Program-made: the position numbers and the translations under genes | Notes under the pieces: model-generated | What the model was told of the DNA's origin: nothing | Database searches by the model: none | Seen by the model: the letters and a program-made list of their open reading frames with translations, nothing else | IMG/VR virus record: IMGVR_UViG_3300046616_000062 | Location: 1-40,441 of that record | Source of the DNA: a virus | Length of the DNA: 40,441 bases | Strand: one strand, 5' to 3' | Part shown: one piece after another, positions 21,267-29,394 of the stretch | Layout: every line of letters starts with the position of its first letter | Numbering within the stretch: the first letter of the stretch is position 1

Positions 21267-23435
21267 TCACTCTTCGTCATCCGACGTAACAAGGGCGCTC
21301 AGGTCAAGGTCGAACGCGTCGGCAGCGCTGCGAATGATCGCGTACAGCTCCGCCTTCGCCTTCCGCTTGTCGGCAGCGCTCTTGACCTTGCCGAAGCGCT
21401 TCCCGGCCTTCTCCATAGCGGCCTTCACCTGGGTCAGCGCGTCGACCGTCTTCTGACCTTCGGTCTTCTCTTCCTTGTCGCCGTCCGGCACGAACTCAGC
21501 GGGAATCTCCGCCGTCAGTTCCTTCACGGCGCCCTCAAGCTCTTCGACCTTCGAAGCGTCGGCGTCGTCGGCTTCCTTCAGCGTCTCCAGTTCCTTCGTG
21601 GTCGCCTCAAGCTTCTTCACGCGCCGGTCGATACGGGCAAGCTCCGTACGGCCGTACTTCGGAAGCTCAACGCCCTTGTCGGCGTACAGCTCACGAATGG
21701 CGTCGGACGGCTTCAGCTCCGTCGGGTAGTCGGCTTCGTCAACGTCGGCGTCGGCCTTCGCCTCAGCGATCGCAGCGTCACGGGCTTCGAGCTTCGCGAC
21801 GGCACCCGGGAACAGGTTCCGCATGACCGTCAGCGTCTCTTCACGGTCCGGGCCGTTGAAGGACTCAAGCCAGTCACACAGCACGTCCGAAGCCTTGTTC
21901 TGAGTGGCGCGCTGAATCGAGCTGAACGCGGTAAGGCGCTCAACGTCGTCGTCGGCAATGCCCTTGCGAACTTCGTCGTACACGGCGCTGTGACTGTTCT
22001 TCGTCGTCTTCCGAATCGACGTCAGGTCGGGCAGGTTGTCAGCGTCCGGGTTCGGGATGCGGGTACGCATGTCGAGCATGGTGTGTGCCAGGCGCTCACC
22101 GACGTTGCCCAGCTTCAGGCCCAGGTCGATTCCCTCAGTGACGAACTTGACGCCGTCCTTCACGAGCTTCGGCACGCCGTCGAACTTGTTGAAGTCTTCG
22201 GCAACTTCGGCAGGCGCGGCAGCGGCCTTCTTCGCAACGGCCTTCGAAGCCGTCTTCTTCGCGGCAGGCGCCTCAGCGGCAGGGGCGTCGGCGGCAGGTG
22301 CCGGGTTCAGCTCCGTCAGCTTCGCCTTCTTCGCTTCGTTCACGGTCGAGCGCAGCGTGTTGCGGTGCTTCGTCGGAAGCTTCGCAATGATGTCTTCCGC
22401 CTGCCCAGCGTTCGCCTCAGCGGCGTCGGCGGACTCAGCGGCCTTGATTGCGTCGACGTGCTCATGAACGCGACTGATCTGAGCGTCAACGTCCTGGGTC
22501 GGCTCCGTGGCGGAAGCGGTCTTCTTCGCAGCGGCAGGCATGTCGTTCTCTCCCTTGTCGTCGCCCTCAACGGGCGTGATCTTCTTCTGAGTGACCGTCA
22601 GGTTCAGGCCCGGGACCTTCACCCGCTCTTCGGTCACGGTCACGTCGCCGGTCGGCACAACCTTCGAGCAACCGGCGCACAGCTCAATTTCGGGCTTCTG
22701 TTCCATGGCCGGACCGAAGGACCGAACCGGCGTCTTGAAGGCAGTCGGGCAGTAGGTGACGTTCCGGCCGTCGGCGTCAAGCTCCGGCTTCAGCGCGTGC
22801 ATGGTGCCGTTGCTGCCGGTCGCGCTGCCAATCCGAATGTCTCCCCGAACGTCCTTCAGCTTCAGCTTCTTCGCGGCCATGGTCGAGCCCCCATCGTTGT
22901 TGTTGTTGTCGTGCGCTGCCGACTCTACACGACTACTCACGTGAGTAGTCACGTCTTCGGCAATGTCGGCGTCGGTCACCACAACGAACGAGTCGGTACG
23001 GTTCCCGTCTTCGTCCACGTAGGCGACAGTCCAACCGGGCGTGATGTGGTCGGCGCCGGTCAGCTCCGTGTCGAACGTCCGGCCGTTCAGGGTCACGGTC
23101 ACGGCGTCACCGATCGTGCGCCCCATCCATTCGTCACCGCGCGGGTCACGGTTCAAGCGCTCTTCGCGGGCAACGCGCTCAGCCTCAATCATGGCTTCAG
23201 CGGCCTTCTCACAGTGCTTGCACAGCTTGCGACCCCCAGCCTTACGCGCTGCCTCAAGGGCGTCTTCAACGTCTTCGAACCGGGCGCCGTCAGCGAAGGT
23301 GTACCGGGTCAGCGAAGGGCAGGCGCTCAGCGCGTAGTCCGACACGTGGTCGCCCATGTCGTTGCCGCCGCCGGTCGAGCGAATCGCAAGCCCGTCAATG
23401 TGGTTGGTCGTCCGGTTGTACTTGACCGTGAACAT
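21267..23435 (-). CDS. c: phiC31 c-type repressor with nested in-frame starts
   Basis: 722-residue frame with three well-supported starts. ATG 23435 has GGGGCGGGG upstream. ATG 22880 (MAAKKLKLK, 537 residues) has GGGGG upstream. ATG 22541 (MPAAAKKTA, 424 residues) has AGGGAGAG upstream at 6 nt. Expected masses are near 77, 57 and 45 kDa. phiC31 c makes 74, 54 and 42 kDa proteins of this kind from one frame. Operator site 9 lies in the frame between starts 1 and 2. Visible features: CKHC and YCP...CAGC cysteine motifs, an Ala/Lys-rich linker, a helix-turn-helix-like stretch (LTSIRKTTKNSHSAVYDEVR) in the common C-terminal part, and coiled coils. Its place before early genes 1-3 fits. Function is by analogy; no sequence match was run. 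Confidence 0.78.
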   Translation of the reverse strand: MFTVKYNRTTNHIDGLAIRSTGGGNDMGDHVSDYALSACPSLTRYTFADGARFEDVEDALEAARKAGGRKLCKHCEKAAEAMIEAERVAREERLNRDPRGDEWMGRTIGDAVTVTLNGRTFDTELTGADHITPGWTVAYVDEDGNRTDSFVVVTDADIAEDVTTHVSSRVESAAHDNNNNDGGSTMAAKKLKLKDVRGDIRIGSATGSNGTMHALKPELDADGRNVTYCPTAFKTPVRSFGPAMEQKPEIELCAGCSKVVPTGDVTVTEERVKVPGLNLTVTQKKITPVEGDDKGENDMPAAAKKTASATEPTQDVDAQISRVHEHVDAIKAAESADAAEANAGQAEDIIAKLPTKHRNTLRSTVNEAKKAKLTELNPAPAADAPAAEAPAAKKTASKAVAKKAAAAPAEVAEDFNKFDGVPKLVKDGVKFVTEGIDLGLKLGNVGERLAHTMLDMRTRIPNPDADNLPDLTSIRKTTKNSHSAVYDEVRKGIADDDVERLTAFSSIQRATQNKASDVLCDWLESFNGPDREETLTVMRNLFPGAVAKLEARDAAIAEAKADADVDEADYPTELKPSDAIRELYADKGVELPKYGRTELARIDRRVKKLEATTKELETLKEADDADASKVEELEGAVKELTAEIPAEFVPDGDKEEKTEGQKTVDALTQVKAAMEKAGKRFGKVKSAADKRKAKAELYAIIRSAADAFDLDLSALVTSDDEE
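22934..22947. promoter_or_regulatory. Operator-like palindrome, site 9 of 15 (inside c)
   Basis: Core TACTCACGTGAGTA inside the repressor frame, translated as TTHVSSR. On the minus strand TAGAGT follows at -10-like distance and the second internal start is about 50 nt further on, so it likely controls an internal promoter for the shorter products. Confidence 0.75.
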
Positions 23436-23504
23436 GAGCCCCGCCCCTTCGTCGTCTTCGCTGTGCTGTGCTCAGCCTAGTGCCCTAGACCCCGGTTTTG
23501 TGAC

Positions 23505-23518
23505 TACTCACGTGAGTA
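23505..23518. promoter_or_regulatory. Operator-like palindrome, site 10 of 15 (c upstream)
   Basis: Core TACTCACGTGAGTA, 70 nt before the first c start; right flank GAC. Fits autoregulation of the repressor. Confidence 0.8.
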
Positions 23519-23551
23519 GACAGAAAGCTTTACCGTTCCGTGACCAAAGGT

Positions 23552-23578
23552 GAAGCCCCCGGGTTGGTCCCAGGGGCC
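23552..23578. terminator. Hairpin after the 57-residue gene
   Basis: GCCCC/GGGGC stem with a G/C-rich loop in the gap between the 57-residue gene and the repressor-like gene; no U run. Confidence 0.45.
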
Positions 23579-23595
23579 CCAGCCTTCAACGCCCC

Positions 23596-23769
23596 TTAGT
23601 CGTCAAGGGTTTCAACTTCTTCGTACGCCCCGAAGATGAACCGGTCGGCTCCGTTGCTGATCATGGTCGTCAGGGCGTACATGTCCGACGCCACCGTACG
23701 GACCGGCATCAAGCCGCCTTCGGTGACCAACGTTTCCCCGTAAGTGACGTCCTTCGCGCGCTTCAACAT
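23596..23769 (-). CDS. Hypothetical small protein
   Basis: 57 residues from ATG 23767-23769 with AAGGGGG upstream. Reads MLKRAKDVTYGETLVTEGGLMPVRT and ends AYEEVETLDD; acidic C-terminus, no motif recognised. It sits between the dNMP kinase terminator/operator and the repressor-like gene, with operator site 11 about 40 nt upstream, so it may be regulated together with c. Confidence 0.6.
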   Translation of the reverse strand: MLKRAKDVTYGETLVTEGGLMPVRTVASDMYALTTMISNGADRFIFGAYEEVETLDD

Positions 23770-23808
23770 CCTGCCCCCTTGTTCGTACTGACCTTGAGCG
23801 GCACAGAC

Positions 23809-23822
23809 TACTCACGTGAGTA
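23809..23822. promoter_or_regulatory. Operator-like palindrome, site 11 of 15
   Basis: Core TACTCACGTGAGTA with GAC/GTC flanks, between the dNMP kinase terminator and the 57-residue gene. Confidence 0.8.
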
Positions 23823-23845
23823 GTCACCTGGGAACCCTGAAACGC

Positions 23846-23890
23846 AAAAAAGCCCCCTACCAACCACCCGAAGGCAGTCAGTAGGGGGCC
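23846..23890 (-). terminator. Rho-independent terminator
   Basis: GCCCCCTAC/GTAGGGGGC stem with a loop that matches the loop of the terminator at 5412-5458; followed by TTTTTT on the minus strand. Ends the late/dNMP kinase transcript before the immunity region. Confidence 0.85.
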
Positions 23891-23894
23891 CGTG

Positions 23895-24470
23895 TCAGCG
23901 GCTTCGGGGGAGAAGGAGACTGTCAACGATCCTGTTCAGGTCGTCCAACGTCCCGTGATTCCCAATGGTCAGTGTGGTGCGGTAGTCGGCAAGCTCCGTT
24001 TCGCTCTTGTGCCGTTGGTAGTCAGCGCCCAGGGCGACCGCCGGTCGAGTAACCCGGATCGTGGCGAAGCCCCTGTCAGTCAGGTAGTCGGCTTCGTTGG
24101 CGTACCGAACGTCAGTGACGACAACCGGCAGGTTCAGGCGCTCAGCGGCGTCGATGGCAGGGGCAGCGGCACGGACCCAGAAGCCCGGGTCAATGTCGCG
24201 AACCGTCTGCCCGACGTGCTGAAGCACCCGACGAACTTCCGGGTACGTCACCTTCGCGTAATCCCAGCCGACGTCAGCAATGAGTGCGGAAAGCCGCACG
24301 GTCACGCCGTAGCCGGTCGGAATGTACGGGTCAACGTTCAGCGCCGCACGCTTCAACGGGTCAGCGAATGCAACGCGCTGATATCCGTAACGCTGCCGGA
24401 GCCGCGCGCCGACCGAATCCTTTCCGGACTGGGCCGGACCGATAAGACCAATGCTCTTGAAATAGGCCAC
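23895..24470 (-). CDS. Deoxynucleoside monophosphate kinase
   Basis: 191 residues; phosphorylates dNMPs for DNA synthesis. P-loop GPAQSGKDSVG near residues 11-21, then YGYQRVAFADPLKRAA and VVVTDVRYANEADYL, as in phage T4 gp1-like and phiC31 dNMP kinases. GTG start at 24468-24470 with GAAGGGA upstream; leader element copy 10 can pair with it. Located just after the lysis genes and before the immunity block, as in phiC31. Confidence 0.92.
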   Translation of the reverse strand: MAYFKSIGLIGPAQSGKDSVGARLRQRYGYQRVAFADPLKRAALNVDPYIPTGYGVTVRLSALIADVGWDYAKVTYPEVRRVLQHVGQTVRDIDPGFWVRAAAPAIDAAERLNLPVVVTDVRYANEADYLTDRGFATIRVTRPAVALGADYQRHKSETELADYRTTLTIGNHGTLDDLNRIVDSLLLPRSR

Positions 24471-24512
24471 TGCCGAATTCCCTTCGCGCTGAATGCTCTT
24501 ACACCCGGCACG

Positions 24513-24529
24513 AAGGGAGTCGGTTACCT
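24513..24529 (-). promoter_or_regulatory. Leader element, copy 10 (before dNMP kinase)
   Basis: AGGTAACCGACTCCCTT; overlaps the TAG stop of the holin gene. UCCCUUCG pairs with CGAAGGGA of the dNMP kinase ribosome site over 8 bp. Confidence 0.72.
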
Positions 24530-24704
24530 AGATTCCGACAAGGACGTGTACGGCGCTCATGACCGCTGCCCCGGGAAAGTCCGGCTTGATGGCAGTCACG
24601 GCAGCGACGGCACCCGCCATGAAGCCGACGATTGCTTTCCGATGCTTCCTGACGTAGTCGAGTACGACGCCGATACCGGCCGGTCCCTTGCTGTGCTCAC
24701 CCAT
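24528..24704 (-). CDS. Putative holin
   Basis: 58 residues from ATG 24702-24704 with AAGGGG 6 nt upstream. Reads MGEHSKGPAGIGVVLDYVRK, then a hydrophobic segment (AIVGFMAGAVAAVTAI), a short polar turn (KPDFPG) and a second hydrophobic segment (AAVMSAVHVLVGI). Two short membrane spans right after the endolysin gene fit a class II holin. No direct proof; the one-TM coiled-coil protein at 27360-27662 is an alternative lysis component. Confidence 0.6.
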   Translation of the reverse strand: MGEHSKGPAGIGVVLDYVRKHRKAIVGFMAGAVAAVTAIKPDFPGAAVMSAVHVLVGI

Positions 24705-24801
24705 GCGAGCCCCTTACTGTGTGTGACGAAATGGCCGGAGCCGGCATGCCCTGAATACGTGCAAAATAGGACATGCCGACCACCGCGGTAATGACAGAGT
24801 G

Positions 24802-25635
24802 TTACTTGACCTTCGGGACCTTCAGCGCGTCCCACGTGGTCTTACCGGGCCAACCGTCAGCGTCGGCACCCGTGTACCCGCTCTTGCGCTGCCACTTCGC
24901 GTACGAAGCCTTGTCGGCGTCACCCCACTGGGCAGACGGACCGACCTTGTACGCGGAGCACCCGACGGCAACAAGGCGCTTGCCCATGGCCGTGACGATT
25001 GCCGACTTCGGCTTGCCCTTGAAGAAGGCAGCGCCCGGGAACGGCTCATACGTGGGCTTCGGCTTGCTGGGCGTGCTGGGCTTCGTGGTCGAGCCGGTCA
25101 CGTCGGCAAGCTTGCCGGTCGCCTTCACCTTGTACCCGTACTTCGCGGCGTCAGGGTCAGCGGATACGGAGCCGCCGGAGTAAGCCGGGTACCCGTAGCC
25201 GTACAGGTACGCGTCACGCCGCGCGCGCTTCTTCTCATACACGCCGTCGCCTTCAGCGCTGCCGTTCACGTTCGTGTTTCCGCCGACCGTGTACACGTAA
25301 TCAGCGTCGTACGAAACGACTATCTCAGTGTGTGAGCCGCCACCGTTGCCGAAGAACACCTGAGCGCCAACCGCCGGGTACGTGCTGAAGCGCCCCTTGT
25401 TGCGGAACCATGAAACGCCCGTTGCACACGAAGCCGTACGCGGGAAGTTCGCAGCTTCCCCAGCCTGAAGCGCAACCCAGCTCACGAAGGTCGCGCACCA
25501 TGCCTGATAGTTCGACCACTCAAGCCCCGGCACGGCGCCGGAATACTTCTGATCGTTGTTCCAATGCCCGCCCGACTTGCCTTCGTGGTATCCGACTTCG
25601 CCCTGAGCGGTCGACAGAACCTTTGCGAGACTCAA
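24802..25635 (-). CDS. Endolysin (CHAP domain plus C-terminal wall-binding region)
   Basis: About 277 residues; cuts host peptidoglycan at the end of infection. TTG start at 25633-25635 with AGGGAG upstream; the longer frame runs into a terminator and operator 12 and is discarded. CHAP/NlpC-type catalytic residues are visible: the Cys in AWCATFVSWVALQ and the His in GGGSHTEIVVSYD. A Pro/Lys/Ser linker (TTKPSTPSKPKPTYEPFPG) leads to a C-terminal peptidoglycan-binding-like region (YAKWQRKSGYTGADADGWPGKTTWDAL). Upstream of the putative holin. Confidence 0.9.
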   Translation of the reverse strand: MSLAKVLSTAQGEVGYHEGKSGGHWNNDQKYSGAVPGLEWSNYQAWCATFVSWVALQAGEAANFPRTASCATGVSWFRNKGRFSTYPAVGAQVFFGNGGGSHTEIVVSYDADYVYTVGGNTNVNGSAEGDGVYEKKRARRDAYLYGYGYPAYSGGSVSADPDAAKYGYKVKATGKLADVTGSTTKPSTPSKPKPTYEPFPGAAFFKGKPKSAIVTAMGKRLVAVGCSAYKVGPSAQWGDADKASYAKWQRKSGYTGADADGWPGKTTWDALKVPKVK

Positions 25636-25660
25636 AACATGCTCCCTTTTTTGTGCAGCA

Positions 25661-25692
25661 CAAAGCCCCCCAGTCGGATTACTGAGGGGCTG
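25661..25692 (-). terminator. Terminator between tail fibre and endolysin
   Basis: AGCCCCTCAGT/ACTGGGGGGCT stem with loop AATCCG on the minus strand, followed by TTTGTG. Just below operator site 12. Confidence 0.75.
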
Positions 25693-25697
25693 ACGAC

Positions 25698-25711
25698 TAC
25701 TCACGTGAGTA
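25698..25711. promoter_or_regulatory. Operator-like palindrome, site 12 of 15
   Basis: Core TACTCACGTGAGTA with GAC/GTC flanks, between the collagen-like fibre gene and the terminator ahead of endolysin. In the late region, where a plain early-promoter operator would not be expected. Confidence 0.8.
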
Positions 25712-25723
25712 GTCCTGGGATGG

Positions 25724-27376
25724 CTAGACGATCGCTGCCCAATAACAGGTCTGGCCTTCAGCGAAGCTTGCCGCCGTCAGCGTGCCCGAAGCGGGAAGCG
25801 CCGTGTACGCGGTCGACGTCGACTGAAGCCAACGCTGAACGCCGCTAGTCGCTGGGGCAACGGCGCCCGAAGTTGTGGCCGACGCCCCCCAGTTGGTTGC
25901 GGCAAGGTACGGGGTCGCCGTCGTCGCCGTCGTCTTCACCAGAAGCGCCACGTAATAGTGACCGGCCGTCAGCGACACACCCGCCGTCAGGTTCAGCAAC
26001 GCCATTGCTCCGCCGATGTTGTGCACTTCGGGAAGCTGGGCCTTCTGATCGCCGTTCGACTGAGCCTTGAGCGTGAACGCAGAGTCATAGATTCCGAACC
26101 GGAAGTTTGACGTCGTCGTGTTCGGCTTGTCGTAACCCATCACGTGAATGGCAATCTGAGAAACGGTCTTCGTCGCTCGCAGCGGAACGCCGATCATGTA
26201 AAGCCGCTGAGCCTCACCCGGCATGTCACCCGGCGTACGCGAGTTGGCTTGAAGGTCGTACGCCCAACCGCTAAGCCCGTAGTCCTGGGGAAGCCAACCG
26301 CTACCGCCCAGGTACGGCGGCATGTTCGCAACCGGCACGTCAGAAGACGCGTCGAGCGGAGCAACGCCGGACGCTGCGCCCTTAGTCGACACAGCAAGGT
26401 ACGTAGCCGACAGAGACGGAATCTGAGCCGTCGGCACCTTGCTGCCGGAATCGAGCGTTGCGACACCTGAAGCGGCACCCAGCGCGGTAGTGGCAACGGC
26501 GCCCACATCGGACGCGACAAGGACAACGTCACCCGTCTTCGTGTTGACGCTCGACACGGCGCCGCCACCCGAAGCCGCCGGAAGCTGAGCCGCCGGAACC
26601 TTCCCGTCACTGCCCAGGGAAGCAACGCCGTTCGCTGCGCCCTTCTCCGTCGTCGGCACAGCCCCAACGCTCGACGCCGTAAGCGTGACCGCTGCCTGAC
26701 TGATTCCGTTGACCGACTGGACGACGCCCGGAGCACCCGCCGCACCCGTGGCACCTGTAGCACCCGCCGCGCCGGTAGCGCCCGTGTCACCCTTCGGACC
26801 CTGGGAACCCGTGGCGCCGGTAGCTCCGGGCACACCCTGAACGCCCTGGGCGCCCGTGTCACCCTTCACACCCTGAACGCCCTGAATACCTTGAATGCCC
26901 TGGGGCCCCTCAAGGGAGTCGAGCCATTCCGCCTCAGTGCCCTCAAAGCCGTCGGACACGGCAACTTCGTACGCGCTGAGTCCGGGAACCGGCACGTACG
27001 TCGGCGTAGTCGGATCAGCGGGGGCAACGTCGGCAAGGTCAACGACGTTGTCGGGCGTGTCCTTCGGCAGCAACAGAGAATAAGTCCGCGCACCAACGAT
27101 GCCGGTCAGATTCTCCTTAACCGTGTACGTCCAACCCGACGGGTTCATGTCCGGCGAATCCGTGGCAGGCAGGCGCACGCCAACGTTTCCGTCAGCGTCG
27201 ATAAGCCGCCCCGACTCATCCAATGTGCACACGACCGGACCGGCAAGGAAAAGGTCAGACTCAGAGAACGTGACGAAGGGCGCCGTGAAAGTAACGGTGC
27301 CCTTCAGTCCCTTGCCGCCGAATCCCTCGTACTGCGCCGTGACTCGCACGGTAGGAATCTCATTCGGAATCGGCAC
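25724..27376 (-). CDS. Collagen-like tail fibre
   Basis: 550 residues from GTG 27374-27376 (GGGGG upstream); a TTG four codons earlier is also open. N-terminal beta domain of about 160 residues, then a Gly-X-Y repeat region of about 60 residues ([30 protein letters not shown]), then repeated VGA/KVPxAQxP units and a C-terminal beta-rich receptor-type domain. Phage collagen-like fibres form trimers. Last structural gene before lysis; most likely the host-recognition fibre. Confidence 0.85.
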   Translation of the reverse strand: MPIPNEIPTVRVTAQYEGFGGKGLKGTVTFTAPFVTFSESDLFLAGPVVCTLDESGRLIDADGNVGVRLPATDSPDMNPSGWTYTVKENLTGIVGARTYSLLLPKDTPDNVVDLADVAPADPTTPTYVPVPGLSAYEVAVSDGFEGTEAEWLDSLEGPQGIQGIQGVQGVKGDTGAQGVQGVPGATGATGSQGPKGDTGATGAAGATGATGAAGAPGVVQSVNGISQAAVTLTASSVGAVPTTEKGAANGVASLGSDGKVPAAQLPAASGGGAVSSVNTKTGDVVLVASDVGAVATTALGAASGVATLDSGSKVPTAQIPSLSATYLAVSTKGAASGVAPLDASSDVPVANMPPYLGGSGWLPQDYGLSGWAYDLQANSRTPGDMPGEAQRLYMIGVPLRATKTVSQIAIHVMGYDKPNTTTSNFRFGIYDSAFTLKAQSNGDQKAQLPEVHNIGGAMALLNLTAGVSLTAGHYYVALLVKTTATTATPYLAATNWGASATTSGAVAPATSGVQRWLQSTSTAYTALPASGTLTAASFAEGQTCYWAAIV

Positions 27377-27662
27377 GTGCGCCCCCAATCAGGTTGTCAA
27401 TGTGCGTGCGAAGCTCACGATTCTCGGCGCGAAGCTCCGCCACTTCGTTACGAAGTCCGGCGTTCTCATCCCTCAGCGCGCGCACTTCGGTAACCAACGT
27501 CTGAACGTCGTTCGACAGTCGGTCAGCGCGCGCCGTTTGTGCCTCAGCTTCGTCGCGCCACGCATCCCGCGCACCGCTCTTCACCTGCCGATAGACCAGC
27601 AACAGGAACAGGCAGGCGCCGCCGACTATCTCAGCGCCGCCCGTAAGGTCACTCAGGCCCAT
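27360..27662 (-). CDS. Membrane-anchored coiled-coil protein
   Basis: 100 residues. One transmembrane segment near the N-terminus ([18 protein letters not shown]), then a long charged coiled coil ([38 protein letters not shown]). ATG start at 27660-27662 with GGGG upstream; the end overlaps the fibre gene start. Similar one-TM coiled-coil proteins appear near phage lysis genes; a holin or spanin-like role is possible but unproven. Confidence 0.6.
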   Translation of the reverse strand: MGLSDLTGGAEIVGGACLFLLLVYRQVKSGARDAWRDEAEAQTARADRLSNDVQTLVTEVRALRDENAGLRNEVAELRAENRELRTHIDNLIGGARADSE

Positions 27663-28285
27663 GTCACCGGCCCCCCGTCCGTCGGCGTAAGCCCGCCGTC
27701 AATGCGCGGGTTTCCACCCGTCGACTCCTCCTGATAGGTGCCCGCCGGAACTCCGGTAATGAGCATCGGGTTACCCATGCCGACCGTCAGGGAATCAGTG
27801 CCCAGCGTCGCGCGCTTGTTCACCCGGTAGTCAATGGCAAAGCCCTTCCACTGATTCGGGTCGTCAAAGCCAATCGGCTGAGGGTGCAGCCAAGACCACG
27901 TAATCGTTCGGGTGTAACCCCCGTCCGGCGTCGTGTCGTTGGCCTTCGTAATCGTGATCTCAGACGTCTTGCCCTGGGTGATCATGTCCCGAATCCACAC
28001 GGTCACCGACACGTCGAGTGCCGCCGTTGAACTCCAAGGAATGTGAAACGGAATCGAGCACAGAAGAACCGGCTGATTCAGCCCCGTCGAGTTGATCACT
28101 CCAAGGGTGTGCGTGAACTCTGCGCCCTGGGTGCCCTCAAGCGAAGGCGACTGGAAAGACCCAAAGGGCATGCGCTCATTCACGCTGCCTAGCTTCGGCT
28201 TGCGCTCAAGCGCCGTCATTCGACGCTTCATTTCCGTCAGCTCCGCAACAAGCGAAGGCGGCAGCGCGTTAGCTTGAATCGCCAC
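27653..28285 (-). CDS. Minor tail protein, unknown
   Basis: 210 residues. Short N-terminal coiled coil (LVAELTEMKRRMTALERK), then beta-rich sequence (PVLLCSIPFHIPW, SVTVWIRDMI, YTRTITWSWLHPQPIG). GTG start at 28283-28285 overlaps the preceding gene. Position after the tail-hub gene suggests a tail-tip component. Confidence 0.65.
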   Translation of the reverse strand: MAIQANALPPSLVAELTEMKRRMTALERKPKLGSVNERMPFGSFQSPSLEGTQGAEFTHTLGVINSTGLNQPVLLCSIPFHIPWSSTAALDVSVTVWIRDMITQGKTSEITITKANDTTPDGGYTRTITWSWLHPQPIGFDDPNQWKGFAIDYRVNKRATLGTDSLTVGMGNPMLITGVPAGTYQEESTGGNPRIDGGLTPTDGGPVTWA

Positions 28286-29357
28286 TTACGAACACTTCCT
28301 TACTGGCAAGAGACAGTGCCGCCGTCTCCGTGCCGTTAACGTCAATATCAACGCGCCGTTCCGTAATGACGAACTCTTCAAGCAAGCGCACATAGCCGGA
28401 ATCGGCAGTCACGAAGCCGGACGCTCCGGGAATGAACTCCGCTGGGTCATACACGCCCGGGTAAAGGTTCAGCGTCGGAATGGCGATTACCTGCCGACCG
28501 ATAGCGGCAAGCGCAGCGGCCTTCGGGATAAGGTCGCCGGTCGACTTCAAGTCGGCGTACGTCACGACCTGGGTCAGCGTCGGCGCATCAAGGTCGTTGC
28601 CGAAGTTGGCGTACGGCTTCAGGCCCGTGCCCATGTCAGCGCCGAAGGCCCATGCTCGACTCGCAAGCTTGCTGCCGTCATAGGCAACCTGGGTCACGTC
28701 GGCGTCAACGCCATGGGTCAGCGTCGGGAAGTCGAGCGACACGCGCGGCGTCTTCAGAATCCGGTTCCCAACGCGCGTCTTGCTGCGCATGAAAGTTTCG
28801 TACCGGAAGTCAAAGCCGCCGTCTTCGTCGGCAAGCTCGTTTATCGCTTCAGCGATGTTCTTGAACTCAGCGAAGCCCCATTCCCGGGAACGAATCTTGC
28901 CGGTCGTCGTCAGCCTTGACGTGTCAGTGCCGATGCCGCCGTTGTCGTTCGCCCACTCAATCCAGTCGGTCAGAAGAAGGGCCTGATCCTTGTTGCCCTT
29001 GTATCCGGCCCACCTGCCGGGAATGCGTCCGCCGTCGTCCCTGGGTTGCCACCCGCCCAGGTAGCACGCGCTGTAATAGCTGTGCCACCCGGACGCGTTC
29101 AGTGCCAACGTTCCGGCGGCAAGGTCAGCGGTCGCAGTCCAAAGCATTCCGCCCCAGTCCGGTACGCCGTCGCGCGTCACCACAAGTGCAGTGCGCCCAG
29201 GGGCAAGCGTGTCAGGGTCGGCAGCGTCAAGCGGCATACCGACATTGCACGTACCGGCGGCGTTCAGCGTTTCGCTGTATTGGATGCCGGTAACCGGCAA
29301 CGTATTGACTACGTTGCCGGTCCGGGCGTCCACCTGTAGAACTTCGAATTCAGGCAT
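28269..29357 (-). CDS. Tail tip protein (Gp37-like hub)
   Basis: 362 residues; resembles siphovirus tail-hub/Tal proteins that connect the tube to the fibre. Begins with a beta domain (MPEFEVLQVDARTGNVVNTLPVTGIQYSETLN) and has the pattern GGMLWTATADL, GFDFRYETF, VVTYADLKSTGDLIPKAAALAAIGRQVI seen in Gp37-like tail proteins. ATG start at 29355-29357 with GGGGG upstream. Leader element copy 11 precedes it, the only copy inside the structural block. Confidence 0.75.
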   Translation of the reverse strand: MPEFEVLQVDARTGNVVNTLPVTGIQYSETLNAAGTCNVGMPLDAADPDTLAPGRTALVVTRDGVPDWGGMLWTATADLAAGTLALNASGWHSYYSACYLGGWQPRDDGGRIPGRWAGYKGNKDQALLLTDWIEWANDNGGIGTDTSRLTTTGKIRSREWGFAEFKNIAEAINELADEDGGFDFRYETFMRSKTRVGNRILKTPRVSLDFPTLTHGVDADVTQVAYDGSKLASRAWAFGADMGTGLKPYANFGNDLDAPTLTQVVTYADLKSTGDLIPKAAALAAIGRQVIAIPTLNLYPGVYDPAEFIPGASGFVTADSGYVRLLEEFVITERRVDIDVNGTETAALSLASKEVFVSGDSS

Positions 29358-29377
29358 ACATACCCCCTACCTATACG

Positions 29378-29394
29378 AAGGGAGTCGGTTACGC
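29378..29394 (-). promoter_or_regulatory. Leader element, copy 11 (before tail hub)
   Basis: GCGTAACCGACTCCCTT; the TAA is the stop of the upstream tail gene. ACUCCCU pairs with AGGGGGU of the tail-hub ribosome site. Confidence 0.68.

Noticed and set aside
23612-23926. 104-residue frame spanning operator 11 and the dNMP kinase terminator
   Set aside because: It runs through a terminator and an operator and is out of frame with the well-supported 57-residue gene with a ribosome site.
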